Part shown: in pieces, positions 7,182-17,556 of the stretch
Position numbering within the stretch: the first letter of the stretch is position 1
Layout: the number at the start of each line of letters is the position of its first letter
Source of the DNA: Helicobacter bizzozeronii CCUG 35545
GTDB taxonomy: Bacteria; Campylobacterota; Campylobacteria; Campylobacterales; Helicobacteraceae
DNA length: 44,425 nt
Assembly: GCA_000263275.1 (NCBI GenBank)
Contig: CAGP01000121.1
Location: 1 to 44,425 of the forward strand
Direction of reading: 5' to 3'
The notes under the pieces: generated by a model
Database searches by the model: none
Told to the model about the DNA's origin: nothing
Seen by the model: only the letters and a program-made list of their open reading frames with translations
Program-made: the position numbers and the translations under genes

Positions 7182-9003
7182 ATGGGTGGAATCCTCTCCT
7201 CTTTAAACACCTCCTATACCGGCTTACAAGCCCACCAAGTGATGGTGGATGTAACCGGTAATAACATCTCCAATGCCAACGATGAGTTTTATAGCCGCCA
7301 ACGCGTGATCGCCACGCCCCAAACCTCCATTGGCTATGCTGAACGCAATGTCAATATGGGCGTGGATGTGCAAACTATCCAGCGCGTGCATGATGATTTT
7401 GTCTTTGCTAGATATGCACGGGCTAACCAAGAACACAGCTTTTATAGCACGCAATTTGACAATTTACGCGAAGCCTCCTCTTATTTCCCCGACATGGACG
7501 AAGTGGGGATTTATAGCGACTTAAAGGAATATTTCAACGCATGGAAGGATTTAGCTAAAAATGCCAAAGAACCCGCCCAAAAACAAGCCTTGGTGCAAAA
7601 AACCCAAACTTTGACCCAAAATATCCACGACACGCGCGCACGCTTATTAGATTTGCAAAAAAAAGACCAGCCACGAATTAGTCAGCACAATTAGAGAAGT
7701 CAATCGACTAGGCTCTGAGATTGCCAAGATCAACCGCCACCTTAAAGAGATGGAAGACCCTAAAATGCTCAAACAAGCCAATGAGCTACGCGACAAACGC
7801 GATCAATTAGAATTCCACTTAAAAGAGCTCATCGGGGGGAATGTGTCTAAAAAGCATGTGCAAACCAACTCGATCAACGACATCAAGGCGGCTGATTTTG
7901 ATGATGGGTATGTTTTCAATGTCGCCTATGGATTTAATATCGTGGATGGTCCCATCTTCCACCCTTTGGTTGTGGAGAATAACGACAACGCCAACGAGTT
8001 AGCGCAAATCTATTTTCGGGGCGATGATTTTAAGGTGGTCAATATCACCGATAAGATCAATCAGGGCAAAGCCGGAGCGCTCATGGGGGTTTATAATGAT
8101 GGTTCCAATGGCACGATCAAGGGCAAATTACAAAATTATTTAGATGCCCTTGATACCTTTGCTAAGGGTTTTATTGAAGCCACCAATGCCATTTATGCCC
8201 AAAGTGCTAGCCACAGCATTGAGGGCAAGGTCGTCAGTTTTGAAGATGATCAAGCCCTCAAGGACACCCACTACAACATCAAGAGCGGGAGTTTTGATTT
8301 GATCGCTTACAACACCGATGGGCAGGTCATCGCCAAAAAAACGATCCACATCAGTCCGATCACCACCATGCGCGATGTGATCGATCAGATCAACGCCAAT
8401 ACAGATGATAACCACGATAACAACACGACTAACGATTTTGATGATTATTTTGTGGCGCATTTTGATAACAAGGCTAAACAATTCAGTATCCAGCCCAAAA
8501 ACGGGTCGCAAGGTCTTTTTGTGTCCATCAAGGATCATGGGAGCAATTTTACCGGTGCTTTGGGCTTGAACACCTTTTTTGAAGGGAGCAGTGCTAGGGA
8601 CATTCGGATCAACAACACTTACAAAAAAGAGCCCACCGTCCTACGCCCATGGTTAGCCCCTATCAAGGGCAACTTTGATGTGGCTAACATGATGCAACAG
8701 CTCCAATACGATAAAGTGGATTTTTACCAAAACAAATTTAATGATAAACCGATGACTATTGAGGAATATTACCAGTTTGTGGCGAGCAAAATCCACACAG
8801 AGGCGGAGCGATCACAACGCACATTAGAGAGCAAGGAAGCGGTTTTGCAAGTGGTGAAAAAAGAACATGACTCCATCTCTGCGGTGAATACCGATGAAGA
8901 GATGGTTAATCTCATCAAGTTTCAAGGCGGTTATGCCGCTAATGCCAAAGTCATCACCGCCATCGATCGGATGATCGAGACGCTTTTAAGCATCAAGCAA
9001 TAG
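7182..9003 (+). CDS. flgK: Flagellar hook-associated protein 1 FlgK, one frameshift
   Basis: Forms the hook-filament junction. The N-terminus MGGILSSLNTSYTGLQAHQV with TGNNISNANDEFYSRQ is the flagellar-rod/hook signature (NNIANANTxGY type). The C-terminus (DEEMVNLIKFQGGYAANAKV, then ITAIDRMIETLLSIKQ) is the matching hook-family C-terminal motif. The frame breaks in the A run 7657-7664 (8, expected 7) around residue 160. The upper frame reads LLDLQKKDQP and the lower resumes TSHELVSTIREVNRLG. Repaired length is about 606 residues, as in H. pylori. The variable central domain is Asp/Asn-rich. The 3' end overlaps the convergent prpC-like gene by 11 bases. Confidence 0.93.
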
Positions 9004-10079
9004 GCTTAAAAGAACACCTAGCTGGACCGGTGTAGTCTGAATTGGGGCGGATGATCTTATTATCTGTGCGTTGCTCAAAGACATGGGCTATCCAGCCAGC
9101 CGCGCGCGACATCACAAAAAGAGGGGTGTAATAAAGGCGTGGGAGCTTGAGGTAGTGATAGACTAGCCCGCCAAAAAAGTCAATATTATCAGGCAAGTTT
9201 TTCTCTTTTTGCATGTAATCTTTGATGGCTAAAGCGATGTCAAAGAGCTTGGGATCGCCTAGACCTTTGAGCTTTTGGGCTAATTCCAAGCCCACCGCAC
9301 TCCTAGGATCGGCGATTTTATAAAGGCGGTGTCCAAAGCCCATGATTTTTTCCTTGCTGGCTAGGCGTTTGGCGATCCCCTTGAGGGCTTCCTCCACACT
9401 GGGGTATTCTAATAGCAACTGGATCGCCCATTCATTTGCCCCACCATGCAAACGCCCCTTGAGCGTACCAATCCCAGTCGCCACACATGAGTGCAGATCA
9501 GAGAGGGTAGAGGCACTGATGCGACTAGCAAATGTGGAGGCACTAAAGCCATGTTCGGCATACAAAATCAGCATCGCATCCATCGCCTTAACTTCCACCC
9601 ACAAAGGTTCTTGCTCTCTTAAGCGTTCCAAAATGAAATGCGCCGTGCTGGTGCGATCTTGCAAGGAAATTTCTTTGCCATGCTTGTGGTAATGGTGCCA
9701 ATACAAAAGTATGGAGGGCAGACTCCCTAAGATTTGCACGGCTTTATCATATTGATCGCTAAAATCCAAGCTTTCAGCCTCCAAACACCCCAAAGCCACC
9801 ACGCCCGCTTTTAAAATATCCATTGGATGCCCTGAGCCTAGCGCACGCAAAGCCTTTTTTAACCCCCATGGGCAATTCGCGGTATTGTTGCAACTGCGCT
9901 TTAAAACTCTCTAATTGGGCTTGGTTGGGCAAGTGCCCCACTAAGAGCAGATGCGCAACCTCCTCAAAACTAGCCAAAGAAGCCAACTCCTCAATGGCAT
10001 AACCCCGATAGGTCAAGCCCTCTGCACACTGGCAGATCGCACTAGAACCAGCCACAACCCCGGCTAATCCGGCACTCAT
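8993..10079 (-). CDS. prpC: 2-methylcitrate synthase / citrate synthase (PrpC-type), one frameshift
   Basis: Condenses acetyl- or propionyl-CoA with oxaloacetate. The short form (about 362 residues) and the motifs match PrpC rather than the longer H. pylori GltA: GLAGVVAGSSAIC, GLTYRGYAIEEL, SGHPMDILKAGVVALG, SLPSILLYWHHYH, YAEHGFSASTFASR and EQRTDNKIIRPNSDYTGP. Catalytic residues are present: His in RLHGGANE, His in GFGHRLYK and Asp in NIDFFGG. The frame breaks in the T run 9855-9860 (6, expected 5), after LPMGVKK. ATG 10079 overlaps the stop of the Rep_3 gene. No prpB or prpD is seen nearby. Substrate preference cannot be read from sequence. Confidence 0.8.
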
Positions 10080-10952
10080 AGGTAATCCTGACTGGATCGC
10101 ATATAACCCAACAAGCTTTCTAAATTTTCAAAGTGCATGCCCCACTCTTGGTGTGCGTTTTGGTTATAAAAAGTCGCCAAGAGGCTGCAGCCATGATCGT
10201 GTAAATTAATGAGGTGGTGTTTTTCTTTGGTATTCCTAGGCTTGGAATTTACGATCTCAAAGCTCAAAGATTGATCGCATTCTAGCTGGGCACTCAGCTG
10301 TTTGGCTAGAGAATTGAGTTTGCTTTGGCGGTGTAACACGGGCGAGCGGGTGTTGAATTTAAAATCCACAAAGTGCAAACACTTATTTTTAATGGACCTA
10401 GACATGCTCAGTTGGCATAGGCTAATGGTGTAGCGTTTGCACTCTAGGAGCACGGGGCGCAAAATCTGGTTATAGGCGTAGTTGCTCTTGCAACTGGGCG
10501 GGATTCCCATGCGCTTTTTAAAGTCCTCCCACTCAAAACGCACCATGTGCATGTGCTTGGAGTGTTGCAAGAGGCGGTAAAGTGTTTTGCTATATTGCCG
10601 ACTCAAGGCTTGCAACTCTTGCAAATCCGAGAGGGTATAGGGCAAAGACTCCAAGATACCCGCACATGCTGGATTGAGCGCAAGTCTTAAAGACAGCCGA
10701 TCGCGATTCAAATGGAGCGTGCTAAAAAGAGGGTAGTGTTGTTGGTTTGCCCCCTCCTCTAATAACAGACTAAAACCACGGGCTTTTTCTAAAAAACGCA
10801 CTAGGGCATCCACGCCCAAGGGGCTAAGAGCAGATAAACTTTGCGAATCTAAATCAAGAGTGGACCGCTGGTGCAAGGCTTGGAGCAAATGGAATAAAAA
10901 GCAATCTCTCTTGTCTAGACAGCTTGTCTAAAATTAGAATTGGTTCAGACAT
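10076..10952 (-). CDS. Rep_3-family plasmid-type replication initiator, N-terminal frameshift
   Basis: Resembles plasmid initiators with two winged-helix domains. ATG 10952 follows AAAGGAG and gives MSEPILILDKLSRQERLLLF once the A run 10896-10900 is 4 rather than 5. The frame then stays open to 10076 (about 292 residues). The first domain shows HYPLFSTLHLNRDRLSLRLA and LNPACAGILESL, like the 'YPLFSSIxY...ELRFNPxLxPYLLEL' block. The second shows LSRQYSKTLYRLLQ, VRFEWEDFKKRMGIPPSCKS and NQILRPVLLEC, like 'YSLRLYELL...LKELLGI..Y....RVLxPALKEI'. The C-terminus is basic. The stop overlaps the start of the citrate-synthase-like gene, so they are co-translated. No iterons were seen upstream. It may be a domesticated or integrated plasmid gene. 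Confidence 0.65.
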
Positions 10953-10979
10953 AGGACTCCTTTCTAACTTGCTGGTTTC

Positions 10980-10985
10980 ATTGTA
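10980..10985 (-). promoter_or_regulatory. Putative -10 box of the rep-prpC pair
   Basis: Minus-strand TACAAT lies 28 bases before the Rep_3 ATG, in the 44-base gap after aspC. Confidence 0.3.
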
Positions 10986-10996
10986 ACTAAAATTGG

Positions 10997-12149
10997 CTAA
11001 TCGCCATGCATAAAGCGTGCTAGACGCTCACACCCGGTTTTAATTTGCTCCTCTGAACACGCATAAGAGAGGCGCACAAAACCTTCCATGCCAAAGGCTA
11101 TACCGGGCACCAAAGCCACGCCCTCTTTTTCCAACAAGCTTTGGCAAAACTCCAAACTATCTTGCCCGATCTCAAAAAAGAGATAAAAAGCCCCTTGGGG
11201 TTTGGAAACTTTGATCCCCGGGATTTGGCTCACCAAATTATAAGCCAGATCGCGGCGTTTTTCAAAGGCTAGACGCATGCGTTCCACATCCACACGCGCC
11301 ACCCCGCTTAAGGCACTCAAAGCCGCATGCTGGGCGATGGAGTTGATATTAGAAGTGCTGTGGCTTTGCAAGGCGGTTATGTGTTTGAGCAGGGTTTTAT
11401 CCTTTGTGCCTAAAAAGCCCACACGCCAGCCGGTCATGCTAAAAGCCTTGCTCAAGCCATTCACGCTAATGGTGCGCTCCAACATGCCCTCTATAGCCCC
11501 AAAGCTATAAAATGCCCCCTCATAGACCAACTTTTCATAAATTTCATCGCTTAACACCCAGACATTGGTGTTTTTGAGCACTTGGGCTAAAGCGTGTAAC
11601 TCCTCTTGGCTATAGACCATGCCCGTTGGGTTAGAGGGGCTGGTGAGCACTAAAATTTTGCTCTTGGGGGTCAAGGCGTTTTGGAGCTGATCGGGAGTGA
11701 TCTTAAATTGGCTTTGGGCGTTGGTGGGGATAAAAACCGGATTAGCCCCGCTATAACGCACCAATTCGGGGTAAGTTACCCAGTAGGGCACTGGGATAAT
11801 GACCTCATCTTGGGGGTTGAGTAAAGTCTTGGAAGACATTAAACAAGCATTGTTTAGCCCCATTGCTCACCATCACCTCACTAGGACTATAATCTAGCTG
11901 GTTTTCCTCTCTAAATTTTTTAGAGATCGCCTCTAAAAGTGTGGGGATTCCCTTCACTGGGGTGTATTTGCTATAGCCCTTTTGGATGGCCAACATGCCA
12001 GCTTCCTTGACACTTTGGGGCGTGTCAAAATCAGGCTCCCCGGCACTAAAGCTTAAAATATCCTTGCCTTGAGCCTTGAGCTCTTGGGCTAGGGTGGTGA
12101 TTGCAATGGTTTGCGACTGGGCTATATTTTGGATTTTTGTAGCATACAT
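10997..12149 (-). CDS. aspC: Aspartate aminotransferase, PLP fold type I, one frameshift
   Basis: Transfers the amino group between aspartate and 2-oxoglutarate. The N-terminal part shows FSAGEPDFDTP and GYSKYTPVKGIPTLLEAISK. The C-terminal part shows PVPYWVTYPELV, LTSPSNPTG, VLSDEIYEKLVYEG, the PLP-lysine motif NGLSKAFSMTGWRVGF and FVRLSYACSEEQI. The break lies near 11828. As written the N-terminal frame ends FNVFQDFTQPPR. Removing one base gives FNVFQTLLNPQDEVIIP, the expected sequence. This extra base is not in a long homopolymer. Repaired length is about 384 residues, normal for the family. It lies downstream of accC on the same strand, with only seven bases between. Confidence 0.92.
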
Positions 12150-12156
12150 GGTTTCC

Positions 12157-13491
12157 TCATTTTTCTAAGTATTTGGTGTGGATTTTATTGTGTCTAAAGT
12201 CGGGGTTGTCAAGCATCTCCAAGTGAAAAGGGATCGTGGTCTTAATCCCTTCCACATAAAATTCTCTTAAAGCCCGTTTCATTTTCAAAATGGCTTGATC
12301 GCGGCTAGGTGCATGCACGATAAGCTTGCCAATCATGGAGTCATAAAAGGTCGGCACGACATAGCCCGCATAGGCATGGGTATCCAAGCGCACATCAATC
12401 CCCCCCGGGGCAATCCAAGAGGTGATCCGCCCAGCACTGGGGTAAAAATTCTTAGGGTCTTCAGCCGTGATTCGGCATTCAATGGCATGCCCTTGGCAGA
12501 TGATCTGTTCTTGGGGGGGTAACTTTTCGCCTTGTGCGATTTTGATCATCCACTCCACTAAATTTAACCCGCTCACCATCTCGCTCACCGTGTGTTCCAC
12601 CTGCAAGCGCGTATTCATCTCCATAAAATAAAAATCCTGCCCATTGGCATCGAGCAAAAACTCAAAAGTCCCCGCCCCCACATACCCGATGTGTTTAGCC
12701 GCCCTAATGGCAGTTTCTAGCAATTTTTCGCGCACAGAGGGGCTTAAGATCGCTGCTGGGGTTTCCTCAATGAGCTTTTGTTGCCGTCTTTGGGTGGAAC
12801 AATCCCGCTCGCCCACATGCACCACATTCCCATGCTTGTCGGCTAAAATCTGCACCTCAATATGCTTGGGGTTTTTGATGAACTTTTCAATATAGACACT
12901 CCCATCCCCAAAGGCGCTTAAAGCCTCTGTCTCGGCAGCCAAGTAGAGATTTTTGAGCAAATTAGGGTCTTCAACCACGCGCATGCCCCGCCCGCCCCCG
13001 CCATTAGCCGCCTTGATCATGATAGGAAAGCCAATTTTTTGGGCGATCTTTTGGGCTTCCTCATAACTCTTTAATATCCCCTCGCTCCCCTCAATCACCG
13101 GCACGCCTGCCTCTTTCATCACCTGTTTAGCCTGAGATTTATCGCTCATCAAAGCCATCACCTGCGCACTAGGGCCGATAAATTCTAAGCCATGGTGGCT
13201 ACAAATTTCCACAAAGTTTTGATTCTCGCTCAAAAAACCATAACCCGGGAAAATCGCATCGGCTTCAAAGAGTTCAGCCGCACTGATGATAGCTGGGATG
13301 TTTAGGTAACTCTCGCTAGACTTGGGCCCGCCCACGCACACTTTGGCACTGGCTGTGTTTAGATAGTGTGCGTCTTTGTCAGCACTAGAATAGATGGCGA
13401 TGGATTGTTTCCCCATTTCAGCAATGGTCTGAATCGCGCGCAGGGCGATCTCGCCCCGATTAGCAATCAAAATGCGCTGTAAGTTTTTCAT
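12157..13491 (-). CDS. accC: Acetyl-CoA carboxylase, biotin carboxylase subunit
   Basis: Carboxylates the biotin on AccB using ATP and bicarbonate, the first step of fatty acid synthesis. Intact, about 444 residues. The N-terminal pre-ATP-grasp domain has ILIANRGEIALRAIQT. The ATP-grasp domain shows the glycine loop KAANGGGGRGMRVV, HIEVQILADKHGNV and MEMNTRLQVEHTVSE. The biotin-carboxylase C domain shows GHAIECRITAEDP and PTFYDSMIGKLIVHA. ATG 13491 is preferred because the accB stop region supplies AGGA at proper spacing; ATG 13497 would touch that site. It is directly downstream of accB, the usual order. Confidence 0.95.
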   Translation of the reverse strand: MKNLQRILIANRGEIALRAIQTIAEMGKQSIAIYSSADKDAHYLNTASAKVCVGGPKSSESYLNIPAIISAAELFEADAIFPGYGFLSENQNFVEICSHHGLEFIGPSAQVMALMSDKSQAKQVMKEAGVPVIEGSEGILKSYEEAQKIAQKIGFPIMIKAANGGGGRGMRVVEDPNLLKNLYLAAETEALSAFGDGSVYIEKFIKNPKHIEVQILADKHGNVVHVGERDCSTQRRQQKLIEETPAAILSPSVREKLLETAIRAAKHIGYVGAGTFEFLLDANGQDFYFMEMNTRLQVEHTVSEMVSGLNLVEWMIKIAQGEKLPPQEQIICQGHAIECRITAEDPKNFYPSAGRITSWIAPGGIDVRLDTHAYAGYVVPTFYDSMIGKLIVHAPSRDQAILKMKRALREFYVEGIKTTIPFHLEMLDNPDFRHNKIHTKYLEK

Positions 13492-13499
13492 GCCCATTC

Positions 13500-13992
13500 C
13501 TAGAGTTTTTCAATCTTGACTAGTTGCGTGCCGTATTCGACCGCTGTGGCATCCTCAACTTCAATGGAGAGAATTTTACAATCACATTCAGCCTCAATCT
13601 CGTTCATGATTTTCATCGCCTCCACAATGCCGATCACCTGCCCTTTTTTTAATGGTGTCCCCCGGGCTGACATAGGGGCTTGCGCTGGGGGAGGGGCGGT
13701 GGTAGAAAGTCCCCACCATGGGCGAGAGGATATAATCCTCCTTAGCGTTTGTGGGGTTGTTTGCATGGCTGGTCGCTCCAGTTGTGGTGTTGAGCGCGCA
13801 GGCGGTGGCTGTGGGGGATTGTATGGGAGTGTGTAGGACATTAGAAGCCACTCCAACAGGGGCAGTGGCTACTTTGCGGCTAGAAGCTTTGTCAAACACC
13901 AATTCAACATGTTCAAGCTTGAGTTTCATGTAACTGATATTAGTTTTATCAAAAGATGCCATTAGTTGCTGGATATCCGCTGTTTTCATCAT
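13500..13992 (-). CDS. accB: Biotin carboxyl carrier protein of acetyl-CoA carboxylase, one frameshift
   Basis: Carries biotin between the carboxylase and transferase subunits. The N-terminus MMKTADIQQLMASFDKTNI and VELVFDKASS is typical of AccB. A Thr/Ala/Asn-rich linker spans roughly residues 45-85. The biotinyl domain starts with SPMVGTFYHRPSP and holds the biotinylation site VEAMKIMNEIEAE. The break is in the T run 13644-13650 (7, expected 6), after VSPGDTIKK, which separates the linker part from the biotin lysine. As accB is normally essential, this break is most likely not real. AAGGA precedes the twin ATG at 13992/13989. Confidence 0.92.
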
Positions 13993-14021
13993 TGTCCTTA
14001 AAATTAATTTGGCAATGGGGT

Positions 14022-14027
14022 ATGATA
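14022..14027 (-). promoter_or_regulatory. Putative -10 box of accB-accC-aspC
   Basis: Minus-strand TATCAT lies about 30 bases before the accB start, in the divergent gap with htrA. Confidence 0.35.
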
Positions 14028-14129
14028 ACATATTTTAAGCCAAACAAAATAAGGCAAAGGACTTAAATATGTGTTTTTCTTAAAGCAACAAGGGGGGATT
14101 AGCTTTAAACTTCTCAAGCAAACTTTGGT

Positions 14130-14135
14130 TATACT
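14130..14135 (+). promoter_or_regulatory. Putative -10 box of htrA
   Basis: TATACT lies 37 bases before the htrA ATG, which also has the ribosome binding site AAAGGA. Confidence 0.35.
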
Positions 14136-14171
14136 AGGGCTTTTTGAAACTTGCAAACATAAAGGAAATCC

Positions 14172-15609
14172 ATGAGGTCTATTGTTTTGAGTGCGGTGCT
14201 CATTGCGAGCTTGGGGGCAACCGGAGTGGGAGATGTGCATATCCAAAACATGCCATCCGTGCAAAAGCGTGTGGGTCCAGATACCAGCCCCAATACGATC
14301 TATTCTTATAGTGGTTCGGTCAAAGAGGCGACAAAAGCGGTGGTGAATATCTCGACTCAAAAGAAAATCAAGAGTGGCTTTGGGGGCATGGGGGGCATGT
14401 TTAACGACCCCTTTTTCCAACAATTCTTTGGCGATCTGTATAATGCCATCCCTAAAGATCGCATTGAGAGGGCATTAGGGAGTGGTGTGATTATTGACAA
14501 AAAGGGTTATATCATCACCAATAACCATGTGATTAACGATGCGGATAAAATCTCGGTTACCATTCCGGGTAGCAACAAAGAATACACCGCTACTTTAGTG
14601 GGCACAGACCCCGATAGCGATTTGGCTGTGATTAAAATCAATAAAGACAATTTGCCATCCATCAAGTTTGCCGATAGCAATGAAATTTTGGTGGGTGATT
14701 TGGTCTTTGCCATTGGGAATCCCTTTGGTGTGGGCGAGACCGTAACACAGGGCATTGTCTCTGCGCTCAATAAAAGCGACATTGGGATCAATAACTACGA
14801 AAATTTTATCCAAACCGATGCCGCCATTAACCCGGGCAACTCGGGGGGGGCTTTGATTGATAGTCGGGGGGGGCTTGTTGGGATCAACACCGCCATTTTA
14901 TCGCGCACGGGGGGCAACCATGGCGTGGGTTTTGCCATCCCCTCTAACACGGTCAAACACATCGCCATGCAACTCATCAAAACTGGCAAAATCCACCGGG
15001 GTTATTTGGGTGTGGGGATTCAAGATGTGAGCAATGAGCTACAGGGTAGCTATAATGGCAAAGAGGGTGCGGTGGTCATTAGCATTGAAAAAGACTCCCC
15101 AGCCAAAAAAAGCAGGCTTGATGATTTGGGATTTGATCGTTGAGGTCAATGGCAAGAAGATTAAAAATGCCGCTGATTTGCGTAATCTCATAGGCTCCCT
15201 CTCCCCTAACCAAAAAGTAACCATTAAATACATGCGTAACAAACAAGAACATATCATCACCTTGATCTTGGCTGAGCGCAAAAACCCCAACAAAAAAGAA
15301 ACCAGCACCGCCCATGAGGGCGCGCATGGGCAACTCAGCGGGCTTAAAGTGGAAACCCTCACGCCCCATATGCGTAAGAATTTACGCATCCCCGATGAGA
15401 TTCAAGGCGTGTTGGTCCAAGAGGTCAAAGACAATTCTAAAGCACAAGATTTGGGCTTTAGACAGGGCGATGTGATCATGCAGATTGAAAGTTTCAGCAT
15501 TAAGAGCATTGAGGACTTTAACCGGGCTTTAGCGCGCTACAAAGACACCCCCAAACGCTTTTTGGTCTTTGATCCTAGCAGGGGTTATAAACAAATTGTT
15601 GCCAAGTAG
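14172..15609 (+). CDS. htrA: Periplasmic/secreted serine protease HtrA (DegP family), one frameshift
   Basis: A quality-control protease; in H. pylori it is also secreted and cleaves E-cadherin. The signal peptide covers about the first 17-20 residues (MRSIVLSAVLIASLGATG). The trypsin-like domain holds the triad: His in TNNHVIND near 119, Asp in DPDSDLAVIKI near 148, Ser in NPGNSGGALID near 223. Two PDZ domains follow (GYLGVGIQDVSNEL; MRKNLRIPDEIQGVLVQEV). The break is in the A run 15105-15111 (7, expected 6) in PDZ1 at DSPAKKAGLMIWD. Repaired length is about 479 residues, as expected. Maf starts nine bases downstream, so the two are probably co-transcribed. Confidence 0.94.
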
Positions 15610-15618
15610 GGTGCTTGT

Positions 15619-17499
15619 ATGGAGGGGTTTTCTGCAGAGGGGCTAAGGGAGCGTTTTAAGGATAATTTGGGCTTTTTCAAGCACCACTTACCTAAGCTCT
15701 ACGAACAGCTCTTGCCTGCTCCATGTGCTTACAATCTTTTATGGGATAGTGGGGGGTTAAATATCCTCAATCTTAGCGATGGCTCGTTGTTGTTCCCTTG
15801 CATTGGGGGGGAACACCAAATGTTCAATATTTCTAAAGATTGGGCGAGTCATATCCTTAATAACCCCAAATGGACGCTCAATGACAATGGCTTAATACTG
15901 GGCGATTTGGATTTAAAAGCCCTCCCCCTAACCAACCAAGCTTGCCAAGATATTTTGGAGCTAGGCGTGCCTAATGCCCCCTACCACTTGGGGCAAAACT
16001 TCTACCCCCCCACGATTCTATATGGCATGGCCGGCGGGCTGTTTTTGACTCTTTTGTTGGAGCAAGGGGCGTTTTTCCATGCGCTCTACATCTATGAAGA
16101 ACACATTGATTTATTGCGTATCAGTTGCTATTTTATTGACTATGCCCAGCTTTTCAGCGCTACCCCACCCCAAGCTTGCGCAATTTTCCTTAAAAATCTC
16201 CCCACGCCCTTTTTCAAACATGCCTTTTTGCACAAGAGAATCACCCATAGTTTCTTGCATTTGGAATTTGACCCCTATAAAAGTGAAAACACCCAGCGCG
16301 CTCAAGAGTTGTTCTGTGCCCATAAAAAAAGCGCGCTAAGAGGCTGGGGGAGTTTTGAAGATGAGATGTTAGGGCTTTCTAATAGTCTCCAAAATTTAAA
16401 AGAATCCCGGCATATCCTAGACCCTAAAACCTGCCCCCATGTGGGTTTGCCTATTTGTGTTGTGGGGAATGGTCCTAGTTTGGATGGGTTATTGGATTTT
16501 ATCCAAAGCAACCAAGAAAATATGCTGATCTTTAGCTGTGGGACGGCTCTAAAAGTGCTCAAAGCCCACCAAATCCATGTGGATTTCCAAATTGAGATCG
16601 AGCGAATCGACTACCTCAAAGAAGTGCTCTTAGATGCCCCTTTGGGGGATACGCCCTTGATGTGTGCCAATATGATTAACACTAGCGCGCGCCAACTGGC
16701 TAAGGAAGTGTTTATGTTTATGCGTGGGGGGAGTGCCAGTGGGTATTTGTTCCCCCATTTGGCAGTTGAATACAGCGCGCCCTTTGTGGGTAATGCCGGC
16801 GTGGCGTTGGCGTGTCTGTTTAGCCAAACCTTGATCTTATGTGGGCTAGATTGTGGCTATATCCAAGGGGCTAGCAAGCATGCTAAGGGTTCTTATTATG
16901 GGGAGGAGGGCACACAGATTCCACCAGATGCCCTGAGCGTGCGCCCCAATTTTGAGGGCACGCTAGTTTATAGCGATGGGCTGTTCTTGCTCTCCAAAGA
17001 ACAGATGGGCATGCTCTTTAAAAAACATGGCACGCTAGTTTATAACCTCTCCAGCGGGGCTTTTATTGAGAACACGATCCCTAAGCGTGCCCAAGATTTA
17101 TTGTTAAAAAAGGGTTCTAAATCTAAAGCCTTAAGGCGTATCAAGCGGGCGTTCAAACCCCAAGCCCCTATCAATTTGCCCCTAGAGGGCTTGCAAGCCT
17201 TTAAAGAGCAAATCAAGCAACTTTTACAAAAGCCCATCAGCACCAAAAAAGAACTCTATGCCCGCATGGATGACTTAAGCGCGCTCAGTTTGCAAAAAAG
17301 CCAAGAAGACCCCTTAGTGGGGATTTTACTGGAAGGTTCGCTAGCCCATTTGGGTTTGCATGCCCTTGCTGTGTCTTTAAGCCTCAAGCAAAGCCAAGTG
17401 CCCTCTTTTTATGCCCAAATCCAAGAGATCATCACAGCAACCCTAGACAAAATGGTCGCCCGTTGCCATTGGCTAGCGATGGGTTCTCGCTCCAAGTGA
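15619..17499 (+). CDS. maf: Motility accessory factor (Maf), DUF115/MptE-like flagellin glycosyltransferase
   Basis: Maf proteins attach pseudaminic-acid-type sugars to flagellin before export. 626 residues, intact, and the same length as I recall for HP0114. The N-terminal region (1-260) is a poorly conserved Maf_N-like domain. The central DUF115 domain carries VVGNGPSLDGLLDFIQ near residue 280. It continues with IFSCGTALKVLKAHQIHVDF, a 'D-F-Q-I-E' block (FQIEIERIDYLKEV), and FVGNAGVALAC with LCGLDCGY. A helical Lys-rich C-terminal region follows. There is no signal peptide or membrane segment, so it is cytoplasmic. The donor sugar cannot be read from the sequence. Confidence 0.88.
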   Translation: MEGFSAEGLRERFKDNLGFFKHHLPKLYEQLLPAPCAYNLLWDSGGLNILNLSDGSLLFPCIGGEHQMFNISKDWASHILNNPKWTLNDNGLILGDLDLKALPLTNQACQDILELGVPNAPYHLGQNFYPPTILYGMAGGLFLTLLLEQGAFFHALYIYEEHIDLLRISCYFIDYAQLFSATPPQACAIFLKNLPTPFFKHAFLHKRITHSFLHLEFDPYKSENTQRAQELFCAHKKSALRGWGSFEDEMLGLSNSLQNLKESRHILDPKTCPHVGLPICVVGNGPSLDGLLDFIQSNQENMLIFSCGTALKVLKAHQIHVDFQIEIERIDYLKEVLLDAPLGDTPLMCANMINTSARQLAKEVFMFMRGGSASGYLFPHLAVEYSAPFVGNAGVALACLFSQTLILCGLDCGYIQGASKHAKGSYYGEEGTQIPPDALSVRPNFEGTLVYSDGLFLLSKEQMGMLFKKHGTLVYNLSSGAFIENTIPKRAQDLLLKKGSKSKALRRIKRAFKPQAPINLPLEGLQAFKEQIKQLLQKPISTKKELYARMDDLSALSLQKSQEDPLVGILLEGSLAHLGLHALAVSLSLKQSQVPSFYAQIQEIITATLDKMVARCHWLAMGSRSK

Positions 17500-17556
17500 A
17501 GTGGGGCGGGGTGTTGCCAACTTTAGCTAAAATTTGCTAGAATGGGGCAAAGGGTT

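Noticed and set aside
10912-10921. TGTCTAGACA palindrome plus a repeated CTTGTCTA as a Rep operator or iteron
   Set aside because: It lies inside the repaired N-terminal coding sequence of the Rep_3 gene (codons for DKLSRQ), and only two copies exist.
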